Below are positions 1 to 8,444 of a DNA stretch of 35,153 bases, piece by piece (the stretch's first letter is position 1; each line of letters begins with the position of its first letter). The notes under the pieces were generated by a model. The model ran no database searches and had not been told where the DNA came from. It worked only from the letters and a program-made list of their open reading frames with translations. The stretch is from Bacilli bacterium (GTDB lineage Bacteria; Bacillota; Bacilli; Bacillales; Amphibacillaceae): positions 1 through 35,153 of the forward strand of contig JAAYTF010000019.1 in assembly GCA_012518125.1 (NCBI GenBank). Reading direction: 5' to 3'. The position numbers and the translations under genes are program-made.

Positions 1-190
1 GAAAATAGGTCGCCACAACTTGCGAGGCGGCGATTAAAAGTTCCGCATTTCGAGAATATTTTGGACGCAGTCTTTGTCTTATTGCCCGGTCTGGTTGGAT
101 GGTTCCAACCGTCTTTTGCGCCAACCGAACGGCAAGTTGAAATCCTTCTTCGGGCGTCTTTGTTTTTAACGAATGGATGTTATCGTTCAA
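1..190 (-). CDS. Unknown protein, N-terminal 63 residues only
   Basis: An open frame runs from a TTG at 190 off the left edge of the window. A Shine-Dalgarno-like AAGGATGTGA lies just upstream on the minus strand, which is why I accept the TTG start. The visible peptide begins M-N-D-N-I-H-S-L and contains a basic stretch (QRLRPKYSRN) followed by a more hydrophobic one (LLIAASQVVATYF). I see no signal peptide or catalytic motif and do not recognise the family. It lies about 70 bases downstream of the MFS exporter on the same strand with no clear terminator between, so it may share that transcript. Confidence 0.5.
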   Translation of the reverse strand, partial: MNDNIHSLKTKTPEEGFQLAVRLAQKTVGTIQPDRAIRQRLRPKYSRNAELLIAASQVVATYF

Positions 191-260
191 ATCATCACAT
201 CCTTTTGCTTTTACGCCTACTATATGCGCGCCTATTCGTATGCGTGCATGCAAAAAGGGT

Positions 261-1445
261 TTAACGCATCCGCGACGTTTCGGATGACATCTTTCGGTAT
301 TGCGCAATTTGATAAAACTTGAACAGTATATATGCGATGATAGAAATCAATATTCCTGATATGAACGGCAAACCGATGGCGTATGAGAACAGCCATCCAC
401 CCAAAGGGGGCCCGATGATTCTTCCAAGCGAATCCATCGATGACAATAACCCCGTCGCACTTCCGTAACCGTAAGGGGACGTTTTTGTCAGCAAAGATGA
501 GACACTCGGACGTATGACCCCATTTCCAATCCCGAAAATGGATAAGAAAATCGTCGCTGTCAAAAAGTCGTTAATCAATAAAATTAAACCGAACCCGATT
601 GCGGATATAATGATCCCGATTTGAATGACGAACGGTTCGCCAAATTTTTTCGTCAAAACGCCGACAAGGCCGCCTTGTACGATGGCGCCCGCCAATCCCA
701 TGATCATGAATATGTAGCCGAGTTCGACGGTGCCTAGACCGATTTTTCTCGAGACGTAATAAGCGAATGTCGCTTCCAATCCGGCAAGTGACATGGAAAT
801 GAAAAATTGCAGGAAGTACAGGATCCCGTTAGCATCGCTCATTTGTTTCAAGACGGAAACCTTTTCCCGTCTCCCTTGTACGAGTTGTTCCCGCGGCAAC
901 GATTCTTTCAACAAGAACAAAACGAATAAAAACGTCAGAAACGAGCTTAATCCGGCGATGAAAAACGGAAAACTCAAGCTTCTTTCGGAAAAGATTCCAC
1001 CGATCGCCGGCCCCAAAATGAAGCCGAGTCCGACCGCAGCCCCGATGATGCCCATCCCTTTGCCGCGGTCCTCTTCCGATGTGATATCGGCGACATACGC
1101 CATCACCGTCGGCATATTCGCTGCGGATAGAAAACCGCCGATGATCCGTGCCGCAAACAACATCCAAAGTTTCGTTGAAATAGCCATCAAGAAAAAGGAA
1201 ATTGCCAAGCCGAATATGCCTGTCAAAATGACAGGTTTGCGTCCAATCCGGTCGGAAATCCTTCCCCACATCGGCGCAAATAGCAGCTGCATAAGCGAAT
1301 AGATGGCCATGAGCCATCCCAATTCGGCAGGTGAGGCTCCCAAATTTTCTGCATAAAACGGAAGGACCGGAATGATGATGCCGAATCCGACCATGACGAA
1401 AAACATGACTAAAAACAAAATGGATAAAGCAGTTTTATTTTTCAA
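261..1445 (-). CDS. MFS multidrug-type efflux transporter (DHA1, TetA/NorA-like)
   Basis: This predicted 394-residue inner-membrane protein has about 12 hydrophobic segments. The loop after the second helix carries the MFS motif A (GRISDRIGRK), and helix 5 has a glycine-rich GLGFILGPAIGG stretch, the antiporter signature of proton-coupled drug exporters. By family it would expel small molecules in exchange for protons; the substrate cannot be read from sequence. I chose the TTG at 1445 because AAAAGGTG lies nine bases upstream, whereas the in-frame ATG at 1469 has no ribosome binding site. A promoter at 1491-1519 gives it its own transcript with a short leader. No regulator gene lies beside it. 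Confidence 0.85.
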   Translation of the reverse strand: MKNKTALSILFLVMFFVMVGFGIIIPVLPFYAENLGASPAELGWLMAIYSLMQLLFAPMWGRISDRIGRKPVILTGIFGLAISFFLMAISTKLWMLFAARIIGGFLSAANMPTVMAYVADITSEEDRGKGMGIIGAAVGLGFILGPAIGGIFSERSLSFPFFIAGLSSFLTFLFVLFLLKESLPREQLVQGRREKVSVLKQMSDANGILYFLQFFISMSLAGLEATFAYYVSRKIGLGTVELGYIFMIMGLAGAIVQGGLVGVLTKKFGEPFVIQIGIIISAIGFGLILLINDFLTATIFLSIFGIGNGVIRPSVSSLLTKTSPYGYGSATGLLSSMDSLGRIIGPPLGGWLFSYAIGLPFISGILISIIAYILFKFYQIAQYRKMSSETSRMR

Positions 1446-1490
1446 GTTGATCGACACCTTTTCAACCATCGAAATAATCGTATCAAGAAA

Positions 1491-1519
1491 ATAGTATCGC
1501 AATCCAAGATGAATGTAAA
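1491..1519 (-). promoter_or_regulatory. Sigma-A-type promoter for the MFS exporter
   Basis: On the minus strand a TTTACA box (1514-1519) is followed after exactly 17 bases by TACTAT (1491-1496). Initiation near 1484 would leave a leader of about 40 bases before the TTG start at 1445. Confidence 0.6.
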
Positions 1520-1612
1520 ACGATTGGTTATTTATGTTCACGATGCGTCGATGGCAATTCATGTAATGAAGGAAGTTGTTTCATTCATTTGTTGTCATGC
1601 TTACCGTTCCTT

Positions 1613-2230
1613 TTATTGTATGGTTTTCGGGGCGTTTTGTTTCCGTGCGAAAATGAGTGGCTCAACGTCCATGCCGAACGTTCGCAATTCCCTTACGACG
1701 TGTGACACAGGCAAACCGACGACATTGAAATAGTCGCCGTCGATTTTTTTGATGAAAATTTTCGCCAAACCTTGAATGCCGTAGGCGCCCGCTTTGTCAT
1801 ACGGTTCGTCCGTTTCGACGTAGGCTTTCATTTCCGCTTCGGCAAGCGGCCAAAATTCCACTTTCGTCGTGACGGAAAAGACGGCTTCTTTTTCCAACGA
1901 CCGAAGTGCGACAGCGGTGATGACTTCATGTGTTTTGCCGCTGAATGAACGGATCATTTCCAAGGCTTCACTTTGATTGTTCGGCTTTTCATAAATTTCC
2001 CCTTCATGAACGACAATCGTATCTGCCGCAAGGATGATTTCATCTTCAGCTTGTATGGCAATCGATTGTGCTTTTCGTGCGGCCAACCGTTCCACCGTTT
2101 CTTTCGGTGTGTTACGTTTCACACTTTTTTCATCTATTTCAGGCTTTTTCACCGTAAAATTTATGCCAAGTTCACGCAACAATTGTTGCCTTCTTGGCGA
2201 CGAAGATGCTAAAATGAGCCGTTTTTTCAT
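1613..2230 (-). CDS. maf: Maf-family nucleoside triphosphate pyrophosphatase
   Basis: Maf enzymes hydrolyse non-canonical or pyrimidine nucleoside triphosphates (dTTP/UTP type) to the monophosphate plus pyrophosphate in the cytoplasm; in Bacillus, Maf overexpression affects septum formation. The 205-residue protein has the family's usual length, the N-terminal signature SSSPRR (residues 9-14), the catalytic ADT motif (Asp70) and the KAGAYGIQG segment near the C-terminus. The ATG at 2230 is preferred over a GTG at 2239 because GAGGTG sits six bases before it. In B. subtilis maf lies near radC and mreB; here it stands between two efflux transporters, so the neighbourhood differs. Confidence 0.93.
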   Translation of the reverse strand: MKKRLILASSSPRRQQLLRELGINFTVKKPEIDEKSVKRNTPKETVERLAARKAQSIAIQAEDEIILAADTIVVHEGEIYEKPNNQSEALEMIRSFSGKTHEVITAVALRSLEKEAVFSVTTKVEFWPLAEAEMKAYVETDEPYDKAGAYGIQGLAKIFIKKIDGDYFNVVGLPVSHVVRELRTFGMDVEPLIFARKQNAPKTIQ

Positions 2231-2307
2231 GATGTTCACCTCTAAATAATCAATATAGACGTGTTTTCAGGCTTTTGGCAAGTAAACGCATCAAAGCATG
2301 ATAGAGA

Positions 2308-3771
2308 TCATGTTTTCAAACGCTCTTCATTCCATTTCGCTTCGTTCGGATCGACCCGTTTGATGAAAAAGGCCAAACCGAGACCGAATGCGGCAATGAT
2401 CGTCGAAACGAAAAACGAAAAGTTGATGCCATTGAGCATGGCCAGCCGTGATAGTTCTTCCGTTGCCAAATCTTGGCCTGCTTGCATCAACTCGCCCGTT
2501 CGTTTTGCCATCCGTGCATTCATGATCGTGATGATGACCGCCGAACCGATGGCGCCGGAAATTTGTTGGATCGTGTTGTTCATCGCCGTGCCGTGCGGGT
2601 TCATTTTCATCGGCAGTTGATTCAATCCGTTCGTCATCACGGGCATCATCACGAGCGACATGCCGAGCATTCTCAATGTAAAGATGGACATGATGTGGAA
2701 AAATCCGCTCGTCAACGTCAGTTTGCTTAAGAGGAAGGTCGTGATGACGGTGATCGAAAGGCCGATGATCGCAAGCGCACGACCGCCGTATCGGTCAAAC
2801 AATCGTCCCGTAATCGGCGACATGAGCGCCATGACGATCGCACCAGGCATCATGAGCAGCCCCGCCTGAATCGGCGTGAATTCGCGCACGACTTGGACGT
2901 AAATCGGAATGATGATCATCCCGGAAAACATCGACGCCGAAACGAGGACCATGATGCTTGCGGACAGAGCGAACATCGGGTATTTGAAGATGCGAAATTC
3001 GAGCATCGGTTCTTTTAAACGAAGTTGGCGGATGATAAAAACGATTAACACAATGGTGCCGATGGCAATCGTACTGTAGACGATTGGAGCGCTCCAACCT
3101 TTTTCCCCCGCGGTGCTGAATCCGAACAGAAGCGAAGAGAAAGCGATGGAAGATAAAATCAAAGAAAACACGTCAATTTTGATGTTCACATTTGGCGTGA
3201 TGTTTTTCAATTTAAAAATGGCCAAGATCAAGATCAAGACGGAAAATGGCAAAATCAATTCAAACAGCGTGCGCCAGCTGAAATGCTGCACGATATATCC
3301 CGACAGCGTCGGTCCGATCGCCGGTGCGAAAAACATGATGAGCCCGAAAAAACCCATCGCCGTCCCTCTTCGTTCAATCGGAAACGCAGTGAGCATGACG
3401 TTCATCAATAGAGGCATCAACAAACCGGCACCCGACGCCTGGATCATTCGGCCGGCGATCAAAAATCCGAAAGTGGGTGAAAAAGCCGCCAACGCCGTTC
3501 CGATCGTAAAAGCGGACATCGACCAAAAAAAGATTTGCCGGTTCGTAAAACGCTGGATGAAAAAAGCGCTTGCAGGGATCAAAATGCCGCTGACGAGCAT
3601 ATAACCGTTTGTCAACCATTGCACGATCGCCGGTGCGACGTCAAAATCATCCATGATGGCGGGAAGCGCCACATTAAGGAGCGTGTTGTTTAAAAAGGCG
3701 ATAAAAGCGCCAAAAAAAAGAATCGCAATCATGCCGTACGGCGGATGTTCCTGCAGTTGTTTCACGTCCAT
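2308..3771 (-). CDS. DHA2-type MFS multidrug exporter (EmrB/LmrB-like)
   Basis: This 487-residue protein has about 14 hydrophobic segments, the length and topology of the EmrB/QacA (DHA2) proton-coupled drug exporters. The N-terminus contains FLNNTLLNVALPAIMDDF, typical of the first helix of this family, and a motif C-like FFAPAIGPTLSGYI in helix 5. It resembles Bacillus LmrB, which exports lincosamides, but the substrate is inference. I chose the ATG at 3771 because GGGATGGGTG precedes it; the upstream ATG at 3798 has no ribosome binding site. No TetR/LmrA repressor gene adjoins it. It is divergent from the aminotransferase across a 200-base A/T-rich gap. Confidence 0.85.
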   Translation of the reverse strand: MDVKQLQEHPPYGMIAILFFGAFIAFLNNTLLNVALPAIMDDFDVAPAIVQWLTNGYMLVSGILIPASAFFIQRFTNRQIFFWSMSAFTIGTALAAFSPTFGFLIAGRMIQASGAGLLMPLLMNVMLTAFPIERRGTAMGFFGLIMFFAPAIGPTLSGYIVQHFSWRTLFELILPFSVLILILAIFKLKNITPNVNIKIDVFSLILSSIAFSSLLFGFSTAGEKGWSAPIVYSTIAIGTIVLIVFIIRQLRLKEPMLEFRIFKYPMFALSASIMVLVSASMFSGMIIIPIYVQVVREFTPIQAGLLMMPGAIVMALMSPITGRLFDRYGGRALAIIGLSITVITTFLLSKLTLTSGFFHIMSIFTLRMLGMSLVMMPVMTNGLNQLPMKMNPHGTAMNNTIQQISGAIGSAVIITIMNARMAKRTGELMQAGQDLATEELSRLAMLNGINFSFFVSTIIAAFGLGLAFFIKRVDPNEAKWNEERLKT

Positions 3772-3913
3772 ATTGTTCACCCATCCCAAATGTAACATCT
3801 TTAATAAGTTTATACTTTAAAAGCACATCTCGCAAATACGTTTAAAGGAGTATTTACAAAAATTTTATTTAAATAAAAAGCGAAGCGGTTTTTAAAAGAA
3901 CGACGAGAAACGG

Positions 3914-3942
3914 TTAAAAGGTTATCCGGTGTATGGTAAAAT
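3914..3942 (+). promoter_or_regulatory. Extended -10 promoter for the aminotransferase gene
   Basis: TTAAAA (3914-3919) is followed after 17 bases by TAAAAT (3937-3942), preceded by TGG, which makes an extended -10. It lies 38 bases upstream of the chosen TTG start and fits sigma-A. Confidence 0.5.
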
Positions 3943-3979
3943 GATTATTAACTTACTAGAATCGTAGGAGTTGGTTTGG

Positions 3980-5161
3980 TTGGAAGTGATACAGTCCAAA
4001 TTGATGGAACGTTTTACGTCTTCCGTCTTCGGCATCATCAAAGATGCGATAAGGGACAAGGAAAAAACGAAAACGAAAGTGATCGACTTAAGTTTGGGAA
4101 GCCCCGATTTGCCCCCGGATGAACGCGTCCGCAAAACGCTCGCCACTTACAGTGAAGATGAAACGATGTATTATTACACATTGACGGGGCTCGAACGGTT
4201 CAATGAAGCGGTCAGCGATTATTATCGGCGCCGTTCAAACGTTGAACTCGATCCGAAAACGGAAGTGCTCCAAACGATGGGGTCACAAGAAGGGCTCGTT
4301 CATTTGCCGCTCGCTTTTTGCGATCCCGGAGATGTCGTGCTGACGACAGACCCGTCTTATGTCGCTTATGATACGGGTATCATGTTGGCGCATGCAGAGC
4401 CTTATTACATGCCCCTTGAAAAAGAAAACGATTTTTTGCCGGATTTGAATTCAGTGCCGGAGGATGTGTTAAAACGAGCCAAACTGTTGATCTTAAATTT
4501 GCCGGGAAATCCGGTCCCCGCTCGTCCGACGCGGGAATTTTTCGAAGAAGTCGTTCGATTCGCCAAAAAACATCACATACTTGTGCTCCATGATGCGGCA
4601 TACTCGGAATATTATTTTGATGGCGACGGGCCAATTTCGTTTTTATCGACCCCGGGTGCGAAAGAGGTCGGCATCGAAATCAATTCCTTGTCTAAAAGTT
4701 TCAGCCTGGCCGGTGCAAGGATCGCTTACATCGTCGGTAATAAAGATGCGATTCATACGATGAAAGTGTTGAAATCGAACTTGGATTACGGTACGTTTGC
4801 GCCGATTCAAGAAGCCGCGATTACGGCCTTGAACCATGCGGAGGAAATCACCGATCGCCTGCGTGCGATTTTTTCAGAGCGTCATCGCCTCATGACCGAT
4901 GGCTTAAGCAGACTCGGATGGGAATATGCACCTTCCAAAAGCGGCATGTTCGTTTGGGCGAAATATCCGTATCAACAGCTGGACGATGTCGCATTCGTCT
5001 TGAAGGCGATCGAACAAGCCGGCGTAGCGATGGTGCCGGGCAGCACGTTCGGAACCCGCGGAAAAGGGTACGTGCGCATCGCCCTCGTGCAAGATGTGAC
5101 TTTGTTGGAAGAAGCGGTTGAACGCTTAGGAAAACTGGATTTGAACAAACTCGTGGTTTGA
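3980..5161 (+). CDS. PLP-dependent class I/II aminotransferase
   Basis: This 393-residue fold-type I aminotransferase transfers an amino group between an amino acid and a 2-oxo acid. The Schiff-base lysine is Lys239 in SLSKSFSLAGAR; Asp205 and Tyr208 in HDAAYSEYY hold the cofactor ring; Arg247 would bind a phosphate. The family's usual N-P-N-N-P-T-G loop reads LNLPGNPVPA here, keeping Asn177 but replacing the threonine-glycine. General resemblance is to the LL-diaminopimelate/aspartate group, but the substrate is unresolved. The TTG at 3980 is preferred because TAGGAG lies nine bases upstream; the TTG at 3971 directly abuts that site. Monocistronic, with a hairpin after the stop codon. Confidence 0.85.
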   Translation: MEVIQSKLMERFTSSVFGIIKDAIRDKEKTKTKVIDLSLGSPDLPPDERVRKTLATYSEDETMYYYTLTGLERFNEAVSDYYRRRSNVELDPKTEVLQTMGSQEGLVHLPLAFCDPGDVVLTTDPSYVAYDTGIMLAHAEPYYMPLEKENDFLPDLNSVPEDVLKRAKLLILNLPGNPVPARPTREFFEEVVRFAKKHHILVLHDAAYSEYYFDGDGPISFLSTPGAKEVGIEINSLSKSFSLAGARIAYIVGNKDAIHTMKVLKSNLDYGTFAPIQEAAITALNHAEEITDRLRAIFSERHRLMTDGLSRLGWEYAPSKSGMFVWAKYPYQQLDDVAFVLKAIEQAGVAMVPGSTFGTRGKGYVRIALVQDVTLLEEAVERLGKLDLNKLVV

Positions 5162-5167
5162 CGAAAC

Positions 5168-5202
5168 ACCCCAAAAGCAAATGTCCGATTTGCTTTTGGG
5201 GT
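5168..5202 (+). terminator. Hairpin after the aminotransferase gene
   Basis: A perfect 15-base-pair stem (5168-5182 with 5188-5202) closes a five-base loop six bases after the stop codon. The downstream tract (TAAACTTTG) is poor in T, so termination may be incomplete or the hairpin may mainly protect the RNA 3' end. Confidence 0.6.
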
Positions 5203-5277
5203 AAACTTTGTACTAGACTGTTTTACAGGAAACAGATCATCATTGGTCGAAACTTCTGAAAAGAAAGTGAGGAAACG

Positions 5278-6654
5278 ATGGCACTAAAATATAACGAAAA
5301 CACGTTTACGGCGACTATAGAAGGCTTTGATAAACACGGCGCGGGGAAAGCTTCGATCCGCCGTGAAAATAAACATGGAAAAGTGAGAAAAGAAACGGTC
5401 TCCATCCCATACACCATTCCGGGTGAACGAGTAAGGGCGACGCTCATACCGCCTTATCATAAAAAGATCGCCAAAGTCGACGAATGGCTCCAAACCGACC
5501 GAAGAAGAGTCGAAGCGGATTGCCCGCATTTTGGCAAATGCGGCGGTTGCACATGGCAGCACATTTCCTATGAAGGGCAGCTTCATTATAAGACCCGATT
5601 GGTCAAAGATGCGATCAAAGCGCAAGGGTTCGACGAATCGTTGGTTTTTGATACGATCCCTGCCGAAAGCGAATGGGGCTACCGCAACAAAATGGAATTC
5701 ACCTTCGGCCCAGACGGTTCATTAGGTTTGCATGAATTGAACAAATTCAACCAAATCATCCCGCTAACGACTTGTTTGATCGCAAGCGATCCAATGGTCC
5801 GTGTGACGCTTGAAGTGGCCGACTGGGCAAAGCGGCATAAACTTTCGGGCTATAACAAAGAAACGCATCAAGGCTTGCTCAGGCATTTGCTCGTCCGTTA
5901 TTCCCGTTCCACGGATGAAATGATGGTCGTCATTTTTGCGACAGAAAGCGTCCGGCCGGAAATCGAAGAATTGAAAGCAATCATCAGCGAAAAACATCCG
6001 CAAGTAAAAAGTTTTCAATGGGTGATCAACCGTCAACTTTCCGATCGTGTCCAAGCGGAAGCAAGCGAAGTCTTGCTGGGAAGGGATTTCATTTATGACA
6101 CATTGGCAGGTTTCCGCTATCGTTTATGGTTGGACACGTTTTTCCAAACGAACCCGGTGCAGGCTGAAAAGTTGGTCGAGTTGGCGTTAAAAATGGGGGA
6201 GCCGAAGAAGCATGAAAAAATGATCGACCTGTTTTGTGGTGTCGGCACGTTTTCCTTGCCGTTTGCCCAAAAAGTGAAGGAACTGGCCGGAATCGAAATC
6301 GTCGATACGTCCGTCCAATCGGCGCGGCGAAACGCCAAAGACAACGGTGTCGACAATGCCGTCTTTTACACGAGCGATGCGCGCAGAGGGTTGACAAAAG
6401 TGGTGGAAGAATTTGGTGTGCCGAATTTGTTTTTGCTCGATCCGCCGCGTTCAGGGGCGGGGGGCAAAGTGATGCGGCGCATCGGGCGGTTGAAACCGGA
6501 CAGGATCGTCTACGTTTCGTGCAATCCGCTCACGTTCGCGACGGATATAAAAGAACTTGTTCCCTATGGCTACCAACTTGAACGTGTGCAGCCGGTCGAC
6601 TTGTTCCCGCAGACGTATCATGTCGAATTGGTATCCTTATTGACAAGAAAATGA
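5278..6654 (+). CDS. rlmD: 23S rRNA (uracil-C5)-methyltransferase, RlmD/RumA family
   Basis: This enzyme transfers a methyl group from S-adenosylmethionine to C5 of uracil in 23S rRNA (the U1939/U747 family). Domains in the 458-residue protein: an N-terminal TRAM RNA-binding domain (about residues 5-70); a 4Fe-4S cluster site with Cys82, Cys88, Cys91 and Cys166; and a Rossmann methyltransferase domain with DLFCGVGTF from residue 317, DPPRSG (Asp388) and the nucleophile Cys415 in VSCNP. All catalytic residues are present. The ATG at 5278 follows AAGTGAGG. Bacilli often carry two paralogues of this family, so the exact target uridine is not certain. It is followed by a clear terminator. Confidence 0.9.
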   Translation: MALKYNENTFTATIEGFDKHGAGKASIRRENKHGKVRKETVSIPYTIPGERVRATLIPPYHKKIAKVDEWLQTDRRRVEADCPHFGKCGGCTWQHISYEGQLHYKTRLVKDAIKAQGFDESLVFDTIPAESEWGYRNKMEFTFGPDGSLGLHELNKFNQIIPLTTCLIASDPMVRVTLEVADWAKRHKLSGYNKETHQGLLRHLLVRYSRSTDEMMVVIFATESVRPEIEELKAIISEKHPQVKSFQWVINRQLSDRVQAEASEVLLGRDFIYDTLAGFRYRLWLDTFFQTNPVQAEKLVELALKMGEPKKHEKMIDLFCGVGTFSLPFAQKVKELAGIEIVDTSVQSARRNAKDNGVDNAVFYTSDARRGLTKVVEEFGVPNLFLLDPPRSGAGGKVMRRIGRLKPDRIVYVSCNPLTFATDIKELVPYGYQLERVQPVDLFPQTYHVELVSLLTRK

Positions 6655-6666
6655 CGCTGAAAATCG

Positions 6667-6702
6667 AATCGAGGCTCGGACATTCACCGGCCTCGATTTT
6701 TT
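6667..6702 (+). terminator. Intrinsic terminator after rlmD
   Basis: A nine-base-pair stem (AATCGAGGC at 6667-6675 with GCCTCGATT at 6690-6698) runs into six T residues (6697-6702). It lies between convergent genes and may also slow transcription arriving from arsB. Confidence 0.75.
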
Positions 6703-6716
6703 CATATCCGAACGGA

Positions 6717-8018
6717 TTAATAGAATAACATCAATGTGATCCATAACCCGAATAATGAAAAACATAAAATCGGGATGGTGATGCTCAAGCCGATTTTGAA
6801 GTAATTTCCCCATGAAATTTTGATGCCTCTTTGCGCCAACACGTGAAGCCACAACAAAGTGGAAAGCGAACCGATCGGGGTCATTTTCGGTCCGACATCC
6901 GTGCCGATGACGTTGGCATAAATGAGCGCTTCCCGGATGACGCCAGATGTAGCGGAATCGCTGATGGCAATCGCATCGATCATAACGGTCGGCAAATTGT
7001 TCATGACCGAAGATAGGATCGCTGCGACAAAGCCGATTGCAAATGTTGCAATGAACAGTCCTTGTTCGGCACTTGCTTCAAACAAACGTGTCAACAGAGC
7101 GGTCAAACCTGCATTTCGTAGTCCAAAAACGACGACATAGAGCCCGATTGAAAAAAAGACGATTTTCCATGGTGCACTTTTAATGACGGAGCTCGTATCG
7201 ACCGTTTCATTTCGGGACGTGACGGCTAAAAAGAAAAGAGCAACGCTGCCGATGATGAAGGAAACCGGCAACCGGATGAATTCATTCAAGAAAAAGCCGA
7301 TGATGAGAATTGTAATGATCAACCAAGATAAGCGGAACAATTTCATATCTTTAATGGCATGTTTAGGCTCCTTCAATTGTGTAACGTCGTATGTTTTCAG
7401 AATGGTTTTCCTGAAATAGATCATCAGAACGATGACAGTTGTCATAAATGAAAATAAGTTAGGGACAAACATCTTGCTTGCATATTCAAAAAAGCCGATG
7501 TTGAAAAAATCGGCAGTGATGATGTTCGTCAAATTGCTGATGACCAAGGGCATGGAAGTCGTATCGGCAATAAAACCGCTTGCAATGATGAAAGGAAGAA
7601 TCATTTTTTCTTCTAAGTTCAAATTGCGGACCATCGCAAGTACGATCGGCGTCAAAATTAATGCCGTTCCATCGTTGGCAAAGAAAAACGTGACGATGGC
7701 GCCCAAAATGTTGATGTAAATGAACATTTTCATTCCGTTTCCGCGGGCCAACCTTGCCATATGTAGAGCCGCCCATTCGAAAAGGCCGATTTCATCCAAA
7801 ATAAGTGAAATGATCATGATGGCGATGAGTGCGAGTGTCGCATTCCAAACAATTTTTGTCACTTCGATGACATCTTGAACGTCGACGACTCCGACAATTA
7901 ACGCCAACAAAGCGCCGCCGCACGCCGAGAAGCCGATCGATAATCCTTTCGGCCGCCAAATGATCAGCACAAGCGTCAATAAAAAGATGAAGAATGCTAG
8001 AAAAACCGGCAATGACAA
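6717..8018 (-). CDS. arsB: ArsB-type permease (arsenite efflux / ion transporter superfamily)
   Basis: This 433-residue protein has 11-12 predicted membrane helices and belongs to the ArsB/NhaD ion transporter superfamily. The segment FFANDGTALILTPIV, and the matching NNLPTVMIDAIAI in the second half, are the inverted-repeat signature of ArsB arsenite carriers. ArsB expels arsenite and antimonite by membrane potential or together with an ArsA ATPase. I chose the TTG at 8018 because GGGAGGAA lies about seven bases upstream; the ATG at 8057 has no such site. No arsR, arsC or arsA gene is nearby, which is unusual and leaves the substrate open. Confidence 0.75.
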   Translation of the reverse strand: MSLPVFLAFFIFLLTLVLIIWRPKGLSIGFSACGGALLALIVGVVDVQDVIEVTKIVWNATLALIAIMIISLILDEIGLFEWAALHMARLARGNGMKMFIYINILGAIVTFFFANDGTALILTPIVLAMVRNLNLEEKMILPFIIASGFIADTTSMPLVISNLTNIITADFFNIGFFEYASKMFVPNLFSFMTTVIVLMIYFRKTILKTYDVTQLKEPKHAIKDMKLFRLSWLIITILIIGFFLNEFIRLPVSFIIGSVALFFLAVTSRNETVDTSSVIKSAPWKIVFFSIGLYVVVFGLRNAGLTALLTRLFEASAEQGLFIATFAIGFVAAILSSVMNNLPTVMIDAIAISDSATSGVIREALIYANVIGTDVGPKMTPIGSLSTLLWLHVLAQRGIKISWGNYFKIGLSITIPILCFSLFGLWITLMLFY

Positions 8019-8063
8019 AAAAATTCCTCCCGTTATTTTCTGATGGAAAGATTCCAATAAACC

Positions 8064-8091
8064 ATTATAAGCCTTTATGGAAGGTTTACAA
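8064..8091 (-). promoter_or_regulatory. Sigma-A-type promoter for the ArsB-like gene
   Basis: On the minus strand TTGTAA (8086-8091) is followed after 16 bases by a perfect TATAAT (8064-8069). This leaves a leader of about 40 bases. The spacer holds a short dyad (CCTT..AAGG) that could be an operator, but it does not look like a classical ArsR site. Confidence 0.55.
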
Positions 8092-8242
8092 TTGTGATAA
8101 AATCAACCTGCAGCAAGGAGGTATGACGAGGGGACTGTTTTCGATTTTTGTGATTGACAACCTCCATGACAATTAAATAAAAAAACGAAAAAATGGCGGT
8201 TTTGATCGATGTTTATTTTCGGCATTTTCGTCATCGATACAG

Positions 8243-8332
8243 TTCATTATCAACCGCATGAATAATAACAAGGTTATAATGAATTGCGTCGAACGATTCA
8301 TTATCACCTTCTTTAGGAGAGGTTATCATGAA
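8243..8332 (+). repeat. Four alternating inverted copies of a 12-base unit (GGTTATNATGAA)
   Basis: The unit appears as TTCATTATCAACC (8243-8255, reverse, one inserted base), GGTTATAATGAA (8272-8283, forward), TTCATTATCACC (8297-8308, reverse) and GGTTATCATGAA (8321-8332, forward). Neighbouring copies can pair as hairpins: 1 with 2, 3 with 4, or alternatively 2 with 3. Copy 2 contains a TATAAT that could serve as a -10 box, although no -35 box stands at the right distance. Copy 4 contains the ATG of a 20-codon frame, whose ribosome binding site lies in the loop between copies 3 and 4. The stretch from 8092 to 8242 shows nothing else I can support. Confidence 0.6.
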
Positions 8333-8390
8333 CGACAATCGACGAAAATATGGTAAAAATTTTATTACATCGAAAAAAACGGAGGAATAA
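8328..8390 (+). CDS. Possible 20-residue peptide gene
   Basis: An ATG at 8328, preceded by TAGGAGAGG (8315-8323), opens a 20-codon frame ending in TAA at 8388. The peptide (M-N-D-N-R-R-K-Y-G...) is strongly basic and polar, with no membrane segment and no family I recognise. The start codon is embedded in an inverted repeat that could hide it in a hairpin, and an intrinsic-terminator-like hairpin begins seven bases after the stop. The unit therefore looks like a compact gene or a regulated leader RNA. It could equally be a chance frame inside a regulatory RNA, so confidence is low. Confidence 0.35.
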   Translation: MNDNRRKYGKNFITSKKTEE

Positions 8391-8396
8391 GAAAAT

Positions 8397-8432
8397 GGGT
8401 GCGGCAAAAACGGTTACCACACCCAATTTTTT
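8397..8432 (+). terminator. Intrinsic terminator-like hairpin after the small frame
   Basis: GGGTGCGG (8397-8404) pairs with CCACACCC (8417-8424) with one mismatch over a 12-base loop and is followed by six T residues (8427-8432). It could end a short plus-strand transcript starting near 8287, and may also help end the convergent cupin transcript. Confidence 0.5.
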
Positions 8433-8444
8433 AAGTAATGTTGT

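Noticed and set aside
2297-2312. CATGAT-AGAG-ATCATG hairpin at the end of the DHA2 exporter gene as a terminator.
   Set aside because: The stem is only six A/T-rich pairs and the minus-strand T tract is three bases, so I do not call it.
8124-8177. A 17-codon frame starting at an ATG directly after AAGGAGGT.
   Set aside because: The ribosome binding site abuts the ATG with no spacer, the peptide has no notable features, and nothing downstream supports it.
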